From assembly GCA_024663395.1 (NCBI GenBank), contig JANFAH010000050.1:434001-498000 (forward strand): DNA of 64,000 nt, written 5' to 3'. Both the position numbers and the translations under genes were made by a program. The DNA is from Pisolithus tinctorius (taxonomy: Eukaryota > Basidiomycota > Agaricomycetes > Boletales > Pisolithaceae). Under the pieces are notes generated by a model, which saw only the letters and a program-made list of their open reading frames with translations, ran no database searches and was not told where the DNA came from. Numbering within the stretch: position 1 is the first letter of the stretch; each line of letters begins with the position of its first letter. Positions 46,497 to 58,729 of the stretch are shown piece after piece.

Positions 46497-47640
46497 TCAC
46501 ACACCAAAGGTGTTGTGGACATGGTTATAGCTGACTCTGCCTAACTTGTTGATGAGTTGTGTGCAATGCCCATGCATGCAGATGAAGACTAAAGGCCTCA
46601 TGCATAGAAAGACTGCCAGATGTGAGCAGTCATCCTTCACACAAGAATGAGTCATCAGTGCTAAAGAGAAAAGAGGAAGCGAGTTGAGTGTGCATTAAAA
46701 GTTTTTAGTGCCTGTGTACGGCATTCTGGTTTTCATCATATCTCCACCATTTCCAAAGATATTGACTCCATTCTCACACTTGCTTAAAGTGCTCTGCCAT
46801 GTGATTCTGCCTTCCAAATCTGGAGAGGATCCTCACACCCTATGCATTTCTACAGCACTCCATACATCAGATGCTCATTTCACTAAGTCCATCAATCATG
46901 GCCACCTCTTCATCAATCATCTCACTTGTCTCATTTGCCAGAGACAGTGGCTACATATATCTGCCAGGCATTCCCACCAGCTTCCATCCTGAAGCCCCCT
47001 GGTTCATCCCATCATTGTCAGCCCCATCTCATCCCATGCAGCTTGGTTGGTGTGTTCTCCTTGTCAGTATGACTTCCAGAAGGATGTTCTTTGGTCATCT
47101 CAGGTCTGTCATTTGGTTAGAAAGGTCTTATGTGGTCATTTCGGTCTCCCCTCTTGATGAAGCATATGGATCATTCCTCCCTGCTCCCTGCACCATCTTT
47201 ATTCCAATCTCGTCCATCATTCTTCCTGCATTGCAACAGCTGCAGCATAATCTACTGTTCTCCAGCCTCCCTGATCACATTCATGACAAGTATGATGTGC
47301 ATCTTGCCTTCTTACTGCAAGATCCAGCAGAAGACATCCCCCCTTCTCCTCCTCCATCAGAGCCCTGTTCATCCTGTTCATGAAGTTTTTGTTAACTTTG
47401 CTGGGAGGATGAAAGGGTGGGAGACACAATCACATATGCTCCTGTTTCCCCACAGACCCCCAATGCCCTAGCCTCTTTGATGCCTGACTCATGCCCTTCA
47501 ATTCTGGAATTAATACTTCCCTATCTGGAAACACTGCCCATCTGTCATGCCATCTTTGGATCTAGAGATGTCTCTGCCAAGATCTGACTTGCATCACCAC
47601 CCCCTAATGTGATATCAGTGCACTTACTCAGTTTCTGATT
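46497..47640 (+). repeat. Dispersed 1.1-kb repeat, copy B
   Basis: Reverse-orientation match to 11,765-12,880, beginning TGTCACACACCAAAGGTGTT and ending near CTAATGTGATATCAGTGCAC. It includes frames MPVYGILVFIISPPFPKI and VLLVSMTSRRMFFGHLRS. In copy A the right end runs into gypsy integrase; here it instead meets an LTR-like sequence. It probably derives from a gypsy pol segment. Confidence 0.55.
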
Positions 47641-47656
47641 CTATTTGACTCATTCT

Positions 47657-48260
47657 GTGATGTTTTGACTATCCTTGACTCGTTTATTGCCAATACTTAC
47701 CAATCCTCTCTGCTTGCTTACTTTTCATTTCTCACTTACTCATCATGATTACTCAGTCCTTACTCATTACTTACCAAGCATTTGTGCCTTGTTTGTCATG
47801 AGCTGTCCTCCCCCCACAGTATATAAACCCCCATGTACTTAGCTACACCCCCAAGTGAATCAAGAAGTCACTCAGCAGTCAGTTCAGTGCATATCTTGTC
47901 ATCAACAGTTGAGGCTTATTTGGAAGAGTCTAACTGTCCCATTTCATATCATTGGTAGTTGAGGCTCTATGAAGGGGTCTATCTACCTCCATTCCTTATC
48001 TGAAGCTTTATCCCCTCTTAGTCAGCAGTCTTGCTTAGTCATCCCTCCACTCCTGTGTAACTTGTCATCAACTTGTGCCAGGAGCATGTTAAGTCCTTTC
48101 AGCTGAACACCTTCACTCTGTTCAGCATCCCTCATCCAGTCATCACTCACTCATCTTCTCCTGCATAACTCATCAACAACTTGCACCAGGAGCACCTGCC
48201 ATTGAACTCCCCCCCCCACATTAGATTTTCTTCTGCACTCCAGGTTCTGTGGAGGCAAAC
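47657..48260 (+). mobile_element. Possible solo LTR
   Basis: Starts TGTGATGTTTTGACTATCC, has AGTATATAAACCCCC (TATA box) near 47,819 and no open frame. An internal repeat (AACTTGTCATCAACTTGTGC and a CCAGGAGCA tail, about 110 bp apart) lies near 48,060-48,197. The 3' limit and any target duplication could not be set. It could also be a promoter region of the sequence to the right. Confidence 0.3.
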
Positions 48261-48965
48261 CACCACTTGCTCATATTTGTCTTTGGTGTTGGATTTGTTT
48301 GGTTTTCACCACCTTTCCACACTTTGACTCACACTGGTACTGAGGTAAGTTTTTTGTGATGGCCTTTTTTGACTTTGCTAACCTCATTGAATGCATTAGA
48401 GAATTGTGTTGTGCATCAAACACCCTGAATTCCACAAGCATGGCTGCCCTTGAGTCAAGGAACCATACACACAACCTGTGCAGGTCAAGAACATCATGCT
48501 TGAATACACAGATCCAGTCAAGGTGGAGGATGCTAGCCAGGTGCTTGGCAATTCAAAGCTCAAAGAATCTGGCAAGTCAGAGGATCCAACTGATTGTGAG
48601 AAGAGCCTGTAAGTGCATCTACCTACTAATTCTGTGGAATCCAATGATCAGTGCCAGGCAGACTGCTAGCATAACTCCATTCCCTTGCATGCTCCTCACT
48701 TGGCAAGGTAGGAATCTGCAAGGTGTTGAGGAGGAAGTACTCCCCCAGCCTTGGAAGTACTACCTTTGTTCATTCAATCCCTTGATTCTTCTCATTGAAA
48801 TCATGCATAGGAGGGAAGCTATGGAAAAATATGAGGATAGGCTTGAGAGAGAAGAGAAATGCCATAGACTAGATTGAATGTTTTGATACCTTCTGCAATT
48901 GCTTGTACTTTCATGCATACATTGAACAATTCAACCGCTGTTAACTCATGCAGTAAACCCAAATG
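48261..48965. other. Segment between LTR-like DNA and the Tnp2 gene, unresolved
   Basis: One plus-strand exon-like piece, about 48,480-48,611 (VKNIMLEYTDPVKVEDASQV, ending before GTAAGT), might belong to an element driven from the LTR-like region. No family recognised. CpG-poor. Confidence 0.25.
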
Positions 48966-48969
48966 CATT

Positions 48970-51900
48970 GATTTCAACTTGGTAGTACTACAGCATATGA
49001 TCCTACTTGACATCTTCTCCACCTTCATCATCATCCCCATTGCAGTAAACACTGTATGGTATGCCCCATGTAGACATGTCAAATCCAGGTCATTCCATCA
49101 TACAGTATACATCTTGTTTGATGCCTGATGGCAATGCCATGCACTGAGGAATCATTGCGACAATGCTGACAATCTGTTTGACACAGATTACTGATAACAA
49201 GTTGAGTAGAGTTGAAGCAAGGACAACATGATTCGAAAGTCGAAGTAGATCTTCATCAGGTGTTGAGTAATTGCAGATGATGGCAATGTTGATATATTCC
49301 CAGCTACCCCCATCTCTGATGTTGGTCAACCTAGTGAAATATTGTACCTCTCCACATTGGGTCTCACCATCACTTAGAAACTACATATACTTTTAGCCTT
49401 ATGATAGAGTTTGTAACATGAGTGAACTGACCTTAACATTTCATGACATGTGGAGTTGTTCTGGTGGACGGAGTTTCTCTCTCCAAGCTGACCATGCAAT
49501 CTGCCCATTTGGTAGGCACAACCAGGCCCATTTCTTGATGCATGGGAGGACATGTCCAGGGCCAAGAAATTGAGAAATTGAGGCAGCTTTGTCACCCCAG
49601 GGGATTATGGAGTTCTTCATGCATTTGCAAAGCAAAATGTACCCATCATGGAGGTTCTCAGCACCAGAGGGGAGTCCATTGCCAGAGTCATTGAGCTCAG
49701 GCATTGCAGATAGGAGGGAATTTACCTGACAATGCCGGATACCCTCACAAGCTAAGTTGGCAAAAGGTTTTGATGGTTGTCAAATTTGCTTGCCAAGACT
49801 CCCAATCATGCATTCCATAGTCCACTGGGCATAGCAGCTTGGAGGACCCTTGTGTATTGCCTCAGAGACCAGATGGATGACTTGATGGATGCAAGGGCAA
49901 ATGAAGTGGATACAAGACTCAAGGAGGCCATAGTAAGTGAGTTCAAACTTGTGCTCCCAGCTGCAGAGAAGGGCATGGGCATCAAGAAGTTCGTCCTTTG
50001 TCAATGTGCTTTGGCACATGATCTGAAAGCCATGGATGAGCTTGCAGTAGTTTTCCCAGAAAGGGCTAGGCAGGATGGAACAAAGGAGGATGGGCATGAG
50101 GGTGAACATGTATAATTGGAATTCCCAGGTCTTGTACTGGGTATTTATCTTTTCAGCAATGTTGCAGGGCTTGCGATCATAAGAGCCAGGGAGATGGAAG
50201 CCAGCATGCATGACAGCCTCCCCATGAGCATGCCATACTTCTTCATCGGCAAGGACTGCCCATGGCCAGCACTCTGGGTCATCGCTATCAGCATGATTGA
50301 TTGTACCATGCCAAAGAGAGAGGAGAAGGTCACTGATATTACTGGCAAGATGCATTGTATCAGTGGTTATGCAAAGGGGGATGCTGAGACACTGATTTGG
50401 ATGGAGTCTGAGAAGGAGGGGGGGTTTGGTTAGGCCTGTCTCAGTCTTCTTTTTGTCCCACTGAGTCTGATTGCAAATGGTGACAATGGTTTTGAGGTTA
50501 GCAAGATAGTTGGTACATCCACCAAACAGAAGATTAAAGACATTGACATCAGGGTGGTCACTCCCTCTGATGCAATGATCACAAGGTTGGAGGAGGGCTG
50601 GGTAGTAGTGTTTCCCTTGTGACTTATGCCTGCTAATAACACTGCAATACATGTGATAGCCATTCTTTCCACTATGTCCCACCATGCCATTCCAGTAGAC
50701 AAGACTGGGGCCATCTGTGGTGGTGAATAAGAGATATATATCAGAGAGGTAATGTGAATCCATGTGGGCATTCCAAATGGGGAGCCCTTCAGCCTGAAGA
50801 GCAGAAAGGTGGTGTAGACCTGGGAAGAGGAACGAGTCAAGATGTTTGAGTTTATTTGGGCCAGGGATAAAGCCTCCAGGGTGGACATGAAGCTTGTGGT
50901 ATCATTTGTCTGGGGGTAAGTTGACGATGATCCAAATATATATCCAACAGTCTGACTCCTTGCTATCATACAACTGCACTCCATCAATTGAAACCATGAG
51001 AATGATATCATTTGGCTTGATGTCACTGTTGAGAATGGCACCAAGGTAATCCCACCCCATCAAGACATTGTTGATGACAGGGATACTCCCTGTCTCCTGT
51101 AACTGCCAAAGGATCTCTTGCATATGTCTATGCAAATAGTCCATGTCAATAGCACTGTCTTTGTGCTGGTAGAGAGCCTGCAGCTGAGGCCCAATTGGAA
51201 TTGTGGTGAATGTTTGAGCAGTGACTTTGGATCATCTGCAATTGCCTTGCAACCATTCCTCCTTCCAGCAAGAAACTTCACATGTAGGAAAAACTTTGAG
51301 TTGGGAGAACAGACCAGTATATGCAATGCAGGTGTTACAACACATGTCATGTTCAATAGAAATGACCCCCATGTAGGATGTGATAAGTTTTTTGACATTA
51401 TAGAAGGATAGAATATCATCAGCACCCAGGGAACCAGCAAAACTACTGCGAGCTGCTTGGCAGACATGATTGTACACATTTTGAGATGTGCTCTCGAGAG
51501 CTAGGTAAGTGGATATGGAGAAACACATGCCTGGGTTCTCAATAGATATTGGTTGACTTGGGAGGTTGTGTAACCATTCAAGAGCATCCTCATCAAGCTT
51601 GGAGACTGAATCATTCAAGGACATGTTCTTGAGCTTGGCAACAAAGTTCATGGTCTCTTGCATGGATGGGAATATGGCAGTTGCCACAAGCACCTCTATA
51701 TTGACAATGGGACAAGCCTGACACTGATGCTGTATGTTGAGGGTATGCAGGGAATCGATGTCGTCCAATGGTCAAACCACATTGGTTGATGGATTGCTGG
51801 GAAGATCAGATTCTACAGGTTGCTATGATGTGGATTGAAGTCAGCAGTCCAGATAATACTGTAAGTATATAGTGACTAACCTCATCATTGGGCAGGTGGA

Positions 51901-52790
51901 GGATTGCATCTGGTACATCAGGTGTGTGCAATGGTAGATTCTATTGGAACAAGTTGGATTAGTGGGCAAAAAAACCACTGGCACTTGTAACTTACCTTGT
52001 CACGTGGGGGATCAAAGTCATCCTCAGGGAGATCTGGGAAGTGTGGAGGCATATCCTACAGAGGCATTTGGATCAGTGAATGTGAATGTGAATATCGATG
52101 GAGTTCTTACCTTGTCAGGTGGGGGATCAAAGTCATCCTCAGGGAGATCTGGGAAGTGTGGAGGTGTATCCTATGAAGGCATTTGGATCAGTGAATGTGA
52201 ATGTGAATATCGATGGAGTACTTACCTTGTTGGCTGGTGTGTTGAGAGGAAGACCAGGTATACTTGGAGACATGTCCTATAGAAAAAATTGGTGTCAGAG
52301 CATCAGAGCATCAGCATGGATGAATTGATGACATACCTCGTTGGCTGGATGACTGAAGCCTTCCTCAAGGAATGCTGGTGTGGGTGGGGGTACACCCTAT
52401 GGTAGGCTTTGAAGTTAGTGCTGCTACATGAAAATAACTCAGAAAACTCACCATGTCAGCACTGCAAGCATGCTTCTGATGCCCAACATGCCTGCAGGCA
52501 TCTTCAACCATCTCAAGACACCTTTTTGCCATGGCCTGGAGAATGGCTACATGGCAAGCTGCAGTGGAAGTGGATTGCCTGGCAAAGTTGAGCCCCTCAT
52601 AGGTTTTGGTAGATCATAAATGTGCTTTCTCTTCTTCAGTGTCCACCTCATCAATATGACAGTAGAAAGTTGCCTTGGAGACTGCATGAGGGTGACTGAA
52701 GTTGTACTTGGTGCAGTTGCACATGTACCACACTGTTGATCCAAGTTCACCCATATTCAAAGCCATGGGCATCAAGGAGGAGTTGTAGAG
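48970..52790 (-). pseudogene. Tnp2-type (CACTA/EnSpm) transposase, decayed
   Basis: Reading from about 52,790: an N-terminal Cys/His region (VWYMCNCTKYNFSHPHAVSK, ATFYCHIDEVDTEEEKAHL), mini-exons encoding Pro/Asp-rich repeats, then the transposase from 51,770: SLNDSVSKLDEDALEWLHNL, NVYNHVCQAARSSFAGSLGA, ISIEHDMCCNTCIAYTGLFS, ILMVSIDGVQLYDSKESDCW, IYIWIIVNLPPDK, GGFIPGPNKLKHLDSFLFPG, MVGHSGKNGYHMYC and TDTMHLASNISDLLLSLWHG. The C-terminal part has PNGQIAWSAWREKLRPPEQL and STPDEDLLRLSNHVVLASTL, ending near 48,985. This is the Tnp2 order, with SIDGxQLY in the catalytic region. Several TGA stops and frame changes interrupt it. No CACTA terminal repeats were found. Confidence 0.8.
51990..52400 (-). 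repeat. Array of phase-0 mini-exons inside the Tnp2 gene, two tandemly duplicated
   Basis: Two 60-bp exons (about 52,170-52,111 and 52,056-51,997) encode DTPPHFPDLPEDDFDPPPDK and DMPPHFPDLPEDDFDPPRDK. They are separated by an intron of about 54 bp that is itself nearly identical to the one before the first copy, so exon plus intron was duplicated as a unit of about 114 bp. Related mini-exons flank them: GVPPPTPAFLEEGFSHPANE (near 52,400-52,340), DMSPSIPGLPLNTPANK (near 52,277-52,227) and NLPLHTPDVPDAILHLPNDE (near 51,940-51,880). All begin and end in phase 0, so copies can be added without breaking the frame. Confidence 0.7.
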
Positions 52791-52859
52791 AGGACAGCAC
52801 ACCTGCACTGTGTAGTGTACCACATAGCTGCTGCACTGTGCCAAGGATGCAGTCAATGC

Positions 52860-53250
52860 TACATATCACATCACACATTGCTACATAGCACAGTCCATAA
52901 AAGGCAAGTCTCATAAACATTATTGACCACATCATATTTTTCATATTGATTTCATATCTCATTAGCTAGGGTCACATGGCATGATAACCAGTTTTCACTG
53001 CATCAGCAAATTAACAAAAATCTTATTGAATCTTATTTGACCTTATTGAGCTTAAATCTCAAGCCAAGTATAATAAGCCAAAATTGTCAATAAGGAGAAA
53101 AAGACTTAGTGTCAAAATCTAACTTGCCATGCTTTGCAGCTTATTGAGCTTGCATGACTTGAGATATACAAAATGAGTCACATGAGATAGAATAGACAGT
53201 GCTATCTATGGAATACAATGGATGTGACTATGAAAGCACAATGGAGGAGA
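52860..53250. other. AT-rich spacer, no gene
   Basis: Low-complexity A/T-rich DNA with repeated TTATTGA and GAGCTT motifs and no open frame of note. It separates the Tnp2 gene from the next minus-strand gene. Confidence 0.45.
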
Positions 53251-53255
53251 TGAAA

Positions 53256-55770
53256 TCATGAAAGAAGCATGACATATAGTTGGGGAAAAATTCTGTACTG
53301 CAAATGATCATGAAAGGTAAAAAGATCTTCATACTCACTATCATCTTCTCCCAAGCCCATAGCACTGGAGGTCACCATTCCTTTCTTGACATACATCTGC
53401 ATGTCCTCAACCACAAGCACAAAATTCTCCTTGGACAATCCTTTGATGGGCTCCAGGTAATGCCTTGTCGCTGCACCCCAGACAGTATCATTAAACTCAT
53501 ACTGGTTACCTTTGGGAGTGGTGGTAGTCCACACACTGGCAGAATTGGAAGACCTGAAAGCAAGATGGTCATCTGTGACCAACATGAGAGTTCGACAGAC
53601 CTACAAATAAATTGTATCAGTATGATTCAGTGGAGGGAAATAAAATAGCATGTCACCACTGCACAGGCCAATGCAAGCACTGTACGAGATCCAGCCAACT
53701 TGCCATCTAAGGCCAGGACTTCCATTCAGCCCTGGATGAAGTTGAAGTGATGGGCAAAGGTTTGGAGCACAAATGGTGCCCTCTGCAATCCAGACCACAT
53801 CTATTTAGCTCTTTAAGTTAATGTGATGCAAGAAGGCATGAAAACTTTTTACCTTGTTGTCTGTCCCCCTGTTGTGGCTGAAAAGAAATCAGTTCCTCTT
53901 GAGCATTGCCTTTGTGAATTCAACACATTGCTTGGGATCCTCGAAGTCAGCATCATTGGCAAAGAATGTTGTGATGACAGCTGTGGCAGCTGCAGTGAAC
54001 CTGCCACACCAGTTATTAAGACCTTGTTTAGCCTAAAATGAAATATGGCATTAGTGCTAAGATGTTGACACATACAATAATACTTACAATGTGGAAAACA
54101 GGCCCACCATTGGTGACAGTGTGCTCAATCTCACTCTCATATACCCTGTCCCATATCACCTGCAGGATTGTCATGAATTTCTTGGTGGGAATGGCCCAAG
54201 GATTGTTGTATCCAGCAGCAAAGTGTGCAAGTGCAGAGATGAAGAATTGTCTCCATATGTTGTCAACCATGGAGCCAAGGGGGAGGTCATCCTTGACATA
54301 CTTCCTGTTCACTCCACTGCCAGAGTGCTGAGATCCAGATGCACTGCATTGTGATGGCTTGGGTTGTTTGGATGGCAGAGCATCTGATTTGGACTCCCCT
54401 GCATCTACCTACAGTGCATGTCAGTCAATAAAAATGTGTGGTGTGGGATACAAGCCTACCTGAATTTGCTGGGTTTGTTTTTTCTTCAAGCTCCCAAAAG
54501 ACTTGTCACTGGCAGCATGTGTGATATTTCCTTTAAGAGCACCTTTCTGGGCAGATGATTGGGTAGCAGCAGGTGGGGGTGATGGTTCCCACTCATCTAT
54601 CTTGGAACCGCTAACAACTTCAGTGATGTCCTACACAAAAAAATCAAGATGGAATTAGAAATCATAGAAAGAATCTTACCATAGAGTCTGTCCATCAACC
54701 AACTGCCTCTGTGAGGGGTTCAAGATCACCCTCATCAATATAAAACCTATAGTCACCATGGTTGAGCTGAGATGGAGGAGTAAGGTGGTCTGGAAATGAG
54801 TGCTGGGAGATGGCAGAGGAAGCCAGAGTTGAATGCAGAACTTTGAATGCAGAGTCAGTGCTAGCACTGGAGATGGACCTTGGTACACAAGAGTTGGTGG
54901 AGGTGGACCTCAGTGCATGAGAGTTGGTGGAAGTGGACCACTGAGAGAGCAAGGTGTGGAGTGATCTTGACAAGGCAAGCTTGTCCACCCAATCCTTCAC
55001 TTCCTCCAATGCCAGCAAAGTTGCCTTTTGCTGATGCTTGGCTACATTGATGATAGAAATGGTCAAGGCAATCCCAGTAGAAGAGAACATGCTTCAGTGA
55101 GCAAAATCATGTGGAAAGATGGGGGATAACATACACAGATGCCTGGTGCTTCCCTTTCTCAGGCTGATTCTTATCAACACTGTCAGCAAACTCATTGCCA
55201 CCTTGCACTGCCTCTACCATGTCCCAAGTTGAAGTTTTCTGATTTCTTTGTTTCCTTACCACTTGCATAGGTGATTCACCATTGACCTCAACTTGTTGAC
55301 TGTTAACATCACCATCCAGGTCAGCACTTTCTCCTGACATTGTATCTTTGCTGACATCCATTCCAGCAATGGGCTTGATGTCCAGTTCAGATTCCTCAGA
55401 GGGCCTGACTGGTGTTGTTGACACAACATGTGGTTTAGGCCTGGGCTTTGGGATATTGGTGAGTAGCATTTTCTCTTGGCACTCTGTTTCTTCAACAATA
55501 TTGGCCAGGCATTTGATACCTCACTCTCAAGTTGCTGCCTGTTCCAGCCTTGCTTGTTCAGTCCAGGCATTGTCAGCTTGTTTTTGCTCCGAGGTACACC
55601 ACACCTGTTTCCCTTCAAGTAGGATATATCCAGGGTGCTGATGAGCATTCTTTGCATGGGTTGTAGGGTGGGACATTGTAGCAAAACTGGGGGCACAAAG
55701 GACAAGGGTTGGTAATGGGGGTTACAGCAAAGGGATGTTGGACTCTGTATTTTTTTCTGAGGCACACTAC
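53256..55770 (-). pseudogene. Second unnamed transposon-associated family, multi-exon
   Basis: Exons read: HQHPGYILLEGKQVWCTSEQ (about 55,640), SELDIKPIAGMDVSKDTMSG and KTSTWDMVEAVQGGNEFADS with GKHQASVYVIP (55,469-55,130), then a Ser-rich linker, YVKDDLPLGSMVDNIWRQFF and NPWAIPTKKFMTILQVIWDR with EIEHTVTNGGPVFHIV (54,312-54,085), PFVLQTFAHHFN (about 53,770), and EFNDTVWGAATRHYLEPIKG (53,530-53,460) to about 53,256. I recall this order (LPxGSLxDNxWR ... FVLQTFAxH ... W-G-AxR-Y) in a widely amplified agaricomycete family of unknown function, usually near transposons. Frame changes and stops suggest decay. Same strand as the Tnp2 gene. Confidence 0.55.
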
Positions 55771-55889
55771 ATGCTTCAGGTATGTATGCTATTGCTGACC
55801 CATGGGCACTAATGCTTTGTGACTAGCTCCCAACAGGCACAACAGTTCACGTCACACACCAGCGTAGTGTTAATCCACTCTTCCCCACC

Positions 55890-58729
55890 ATGCCTCAGTC
55901 TGGTCCTTGGTCACACCTGTCTCACCATGCATTTACTGTCTGCTGTATTCCATGTCCTCATGCAGGTTGTAACTGCTTATTCAAAACAGTTCCCAGTTTA
56001 AAACAGCACCAGTCATTGGATCACAACTATTCTTTTAACCCAGTGGGTTCTGAAAATAGCCCTCATCAACATTTGCCACCTTCTAAACCAGCCCCCAGGG
56101 TTCTTCGTGCCCATATGGTAGCCAGCTCCGATTTGAAACTGCAGAGTTTCTTTTCCAGAATACTGAGATGTCAGCTACTAACATTGATAGGCTTTGTGAT
56201 TTATGGGGGCAGTTGCTACATACTGAGCAAGGCAGCAACATGCCACCATTTGCAGACCACAAGGAGCTATATAACACAATTGATACTACACTACTTGGCA
56301 ACATTCCATGGGACAGTTTCAAGTTAAAGTACAGTGGTGAACACCCCATGGGAGCTGTTCCTCCTTGGATGGACCAGACATATGAGTTCTGGTTCCACCC
56401 AGCCCATTCTCTCGTAGTGGATATGCTTGCCAATGCAGAGTTTGACAGTGAGTTCAACTACACTCCTTACCAGGACTTTTCGAAGGACAGTGAGAAGTGA
56501 CAGTATGAAAACTTCATGTCAGGGGATTGGGCATGGATGCAAGTGGTATGCATTTCCATTTGTCCCTGTACAATGGCTCATGCACCATAGGACAAGATAT
56601 GTGAGGATGAATCAACACACAATGGAACTTTTGTTCCCATTATTCTTGGGAGTGACAAGACTACAGTGTCTGTGGCCACAGGCCAGAATGACTACTGGCC
56701 TGTATATGTATCTATTGGGAACATTCATAACAATGTCCAGCATGCTCATTGAAATGGTGTTGAACTCCTTGCATTCCTCACCATCCCAAAAGGTTTGTTT
56801 TCATTGTTACTGGATTCAGAGCCTGTATTGACTTGTAAGTCTTACAGCAGTGAAGAAATATGTTGATGACCCCATATTTCGGTGGTTCAAAAAACAACTT
56901 TTCCATGTCACTATGTCAAGGATACTGGCCTCCCTCAAGCCCAGCATGACAATGCCCCAAATCATGAAATGCCCAGATCATCATTTTTGCCACATTATTT
57001 TTGGCCTCAGTCCATACACTGCTGACTATCCTGAGCAAGTTCTCATTTCAGGGATCATTCAAAACTGGTGTGGAAGGTTCATTCACAATCCATCTCATAC
57101 TTTTCTACCCAACATATTTCAACGGATGCATTGCTTTCCCTAATGACCTCAATGGCAGTGGGGCACCACAGACCTTGGAACTTACTCAAGCACTGATTGA
57201 AGAACTGCCTCTTGGCATTCTTTGGGATGAGTGGGGGATTGATGGAAATGTTGTGGTAAGTCATTGAATCTTAAGCTGGAACCTTGCTACTATAAATTCT
57301 TCATGCAGCCATTTACTGATGATTTCCCTTGCACTGATATTCATCAACTCCTTGCACTGGACCTTCTCCATCAGCTTGTGAAAGGAACATTCAAAGATCA
57401 CCTGGTCAAGTGGGTCAGAAAATATCTGGAGTTGGAGTATGGCAAGACTGGTGCCAAGGAATGGTTAGCAGATATCAATCGATGGTAAGTCTAATTGATG
57501 CAATGAATTAACATATCTGACAGTGTACTGTCAGTATTGCCTCAGTGCTGCCATTTCCAGGGTTGCAACAGTTTCCTGATGGGTGGGGGTTCAGCCAATG
57601 GACTGGGGATGATTCAAAAGCACTGATGAAGGTGGGCCATTTCCCATTACTCTGTTTCAATGCCATCTCATTCTGTGTAGGCATACCTACCTGCCATTGA
57701 GGGCCATGTTCCAGAAGATATCATATGAACATTCTGCACATTCTTAGAGGTTTGCTACATTGTCTGCTGGAATGTCATAACTGAAGATACTCTTGCTGAG
57801 TTCAAAGACATGTTGGATTGGTTTCATCAGTACTGCAAAATTTTCAGGGACATTGGCATCTGTGTGGACAGCTTCTCCCTTCCATGCCAGCATGCTCTCA
57901 TCCACTATGAATCATTGATTTGCCTTTTTGGTGTGCCAAACAGTTTGTGTACATCAATTACTGAATCAAAGCACATCACTGCAGTTAAGAAACCTTGGCA
58001 CCACTCAAACAAGTATAATGCCCTCAGACAAATCCTGCAAACCAACCAATGCATTTCTCAGCTTGCTGCAGCTCATGCTGGTTTTGAAGCCCAAGGGATG
58101 CTGCCAGCTTCACATCAACCCTATCATCCTCCACTGAATGGTACATTCACGATTTTCTCTTATTTGGATAATAACCCTTACATGCCCACAGCCACTCTCC
58201 ACTATGATACAGGCATTGACCAGGTTGGGGGCAGGGAAAATAGTGATGTTGCACAGCATGAAGATGGAGAGGTTTCAACCTTGGATGAGGATGATGACAA
58301 CACAGGAATTGTGGATGAACACCCTGGGTTGATACATTCAGACATGAAGCTCTCATGCACCCCTGGTGAGTGACATCACACTGTCAATGTGCCCGAGTTG
58401 GCTTGAGCATACTAACATGAACTCTTGTCAAGCTTGTAACCATGCAAAGAATGCTCTTGCACTGGCGATTGAGCTGGGTATCCCTTCGCTCCCTGGGCTC
58501 ATTGCTCGATTTATCTTTGAACAACTCCACCCAGATTCTACAATGCTGATTGCTTCCCACCATGTTACTCCCTTCACCAGTCATGTCAAGATTTTTCATT
58601 CAGCCACTGCAACCTTTGTAGCCCCAAGTGACCCAAGTGGTATTGGCAGCATGTGGCACAAATACATTCGTGCAATGCCTTCATGGCATCAAGGTTCTGG
58701 ATGGTATGACTGTGTCTTTGTGAGCACAG
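55890..58729 (+). pseudogene. Plavaka-type transposase, decayed and cut by an LTR retrotransposon
   Basis: N-terminal C2H2 finger CPHAGCNCLFKTVPSLKQHQ then SLDH. Following exons give WDSFKLKYSGEHPMGAVPPW, DMLANAEFDSEFNYTPYQDF, YENFMSGDWAWMQ, VPIILGSDKTTVSVATGQND, SIGNIHNNVQHAH, FGLSPYTADYPEQVLISGII, PFTDDFPCTDIHQLLALDLL, HQLVKGTFKDHLVKWV, GFSQWTGDDSKALMK, LPCQHALIHYESL and FGVPNSLCTSITESKHITAV. The order matches Plavaka, but a different subfamily from the gene at 37-41 kb. TGA stops replace Arg before QYENF and in HAH*NG. Introns are short and still visible. At 58,729 the frame (YDCVFVST) is broken by the LTR; the C-terminus must lie beyond the window. Confidence 0.8.
58725..58729. other. Left copy of a presumed 5-bp target-site duplication (CACAG)
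   Basis: These five bases directly abut the outer end of the LTR. The matching copy should lie beside the other LTR, outside the window. Confidence 0.4.
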
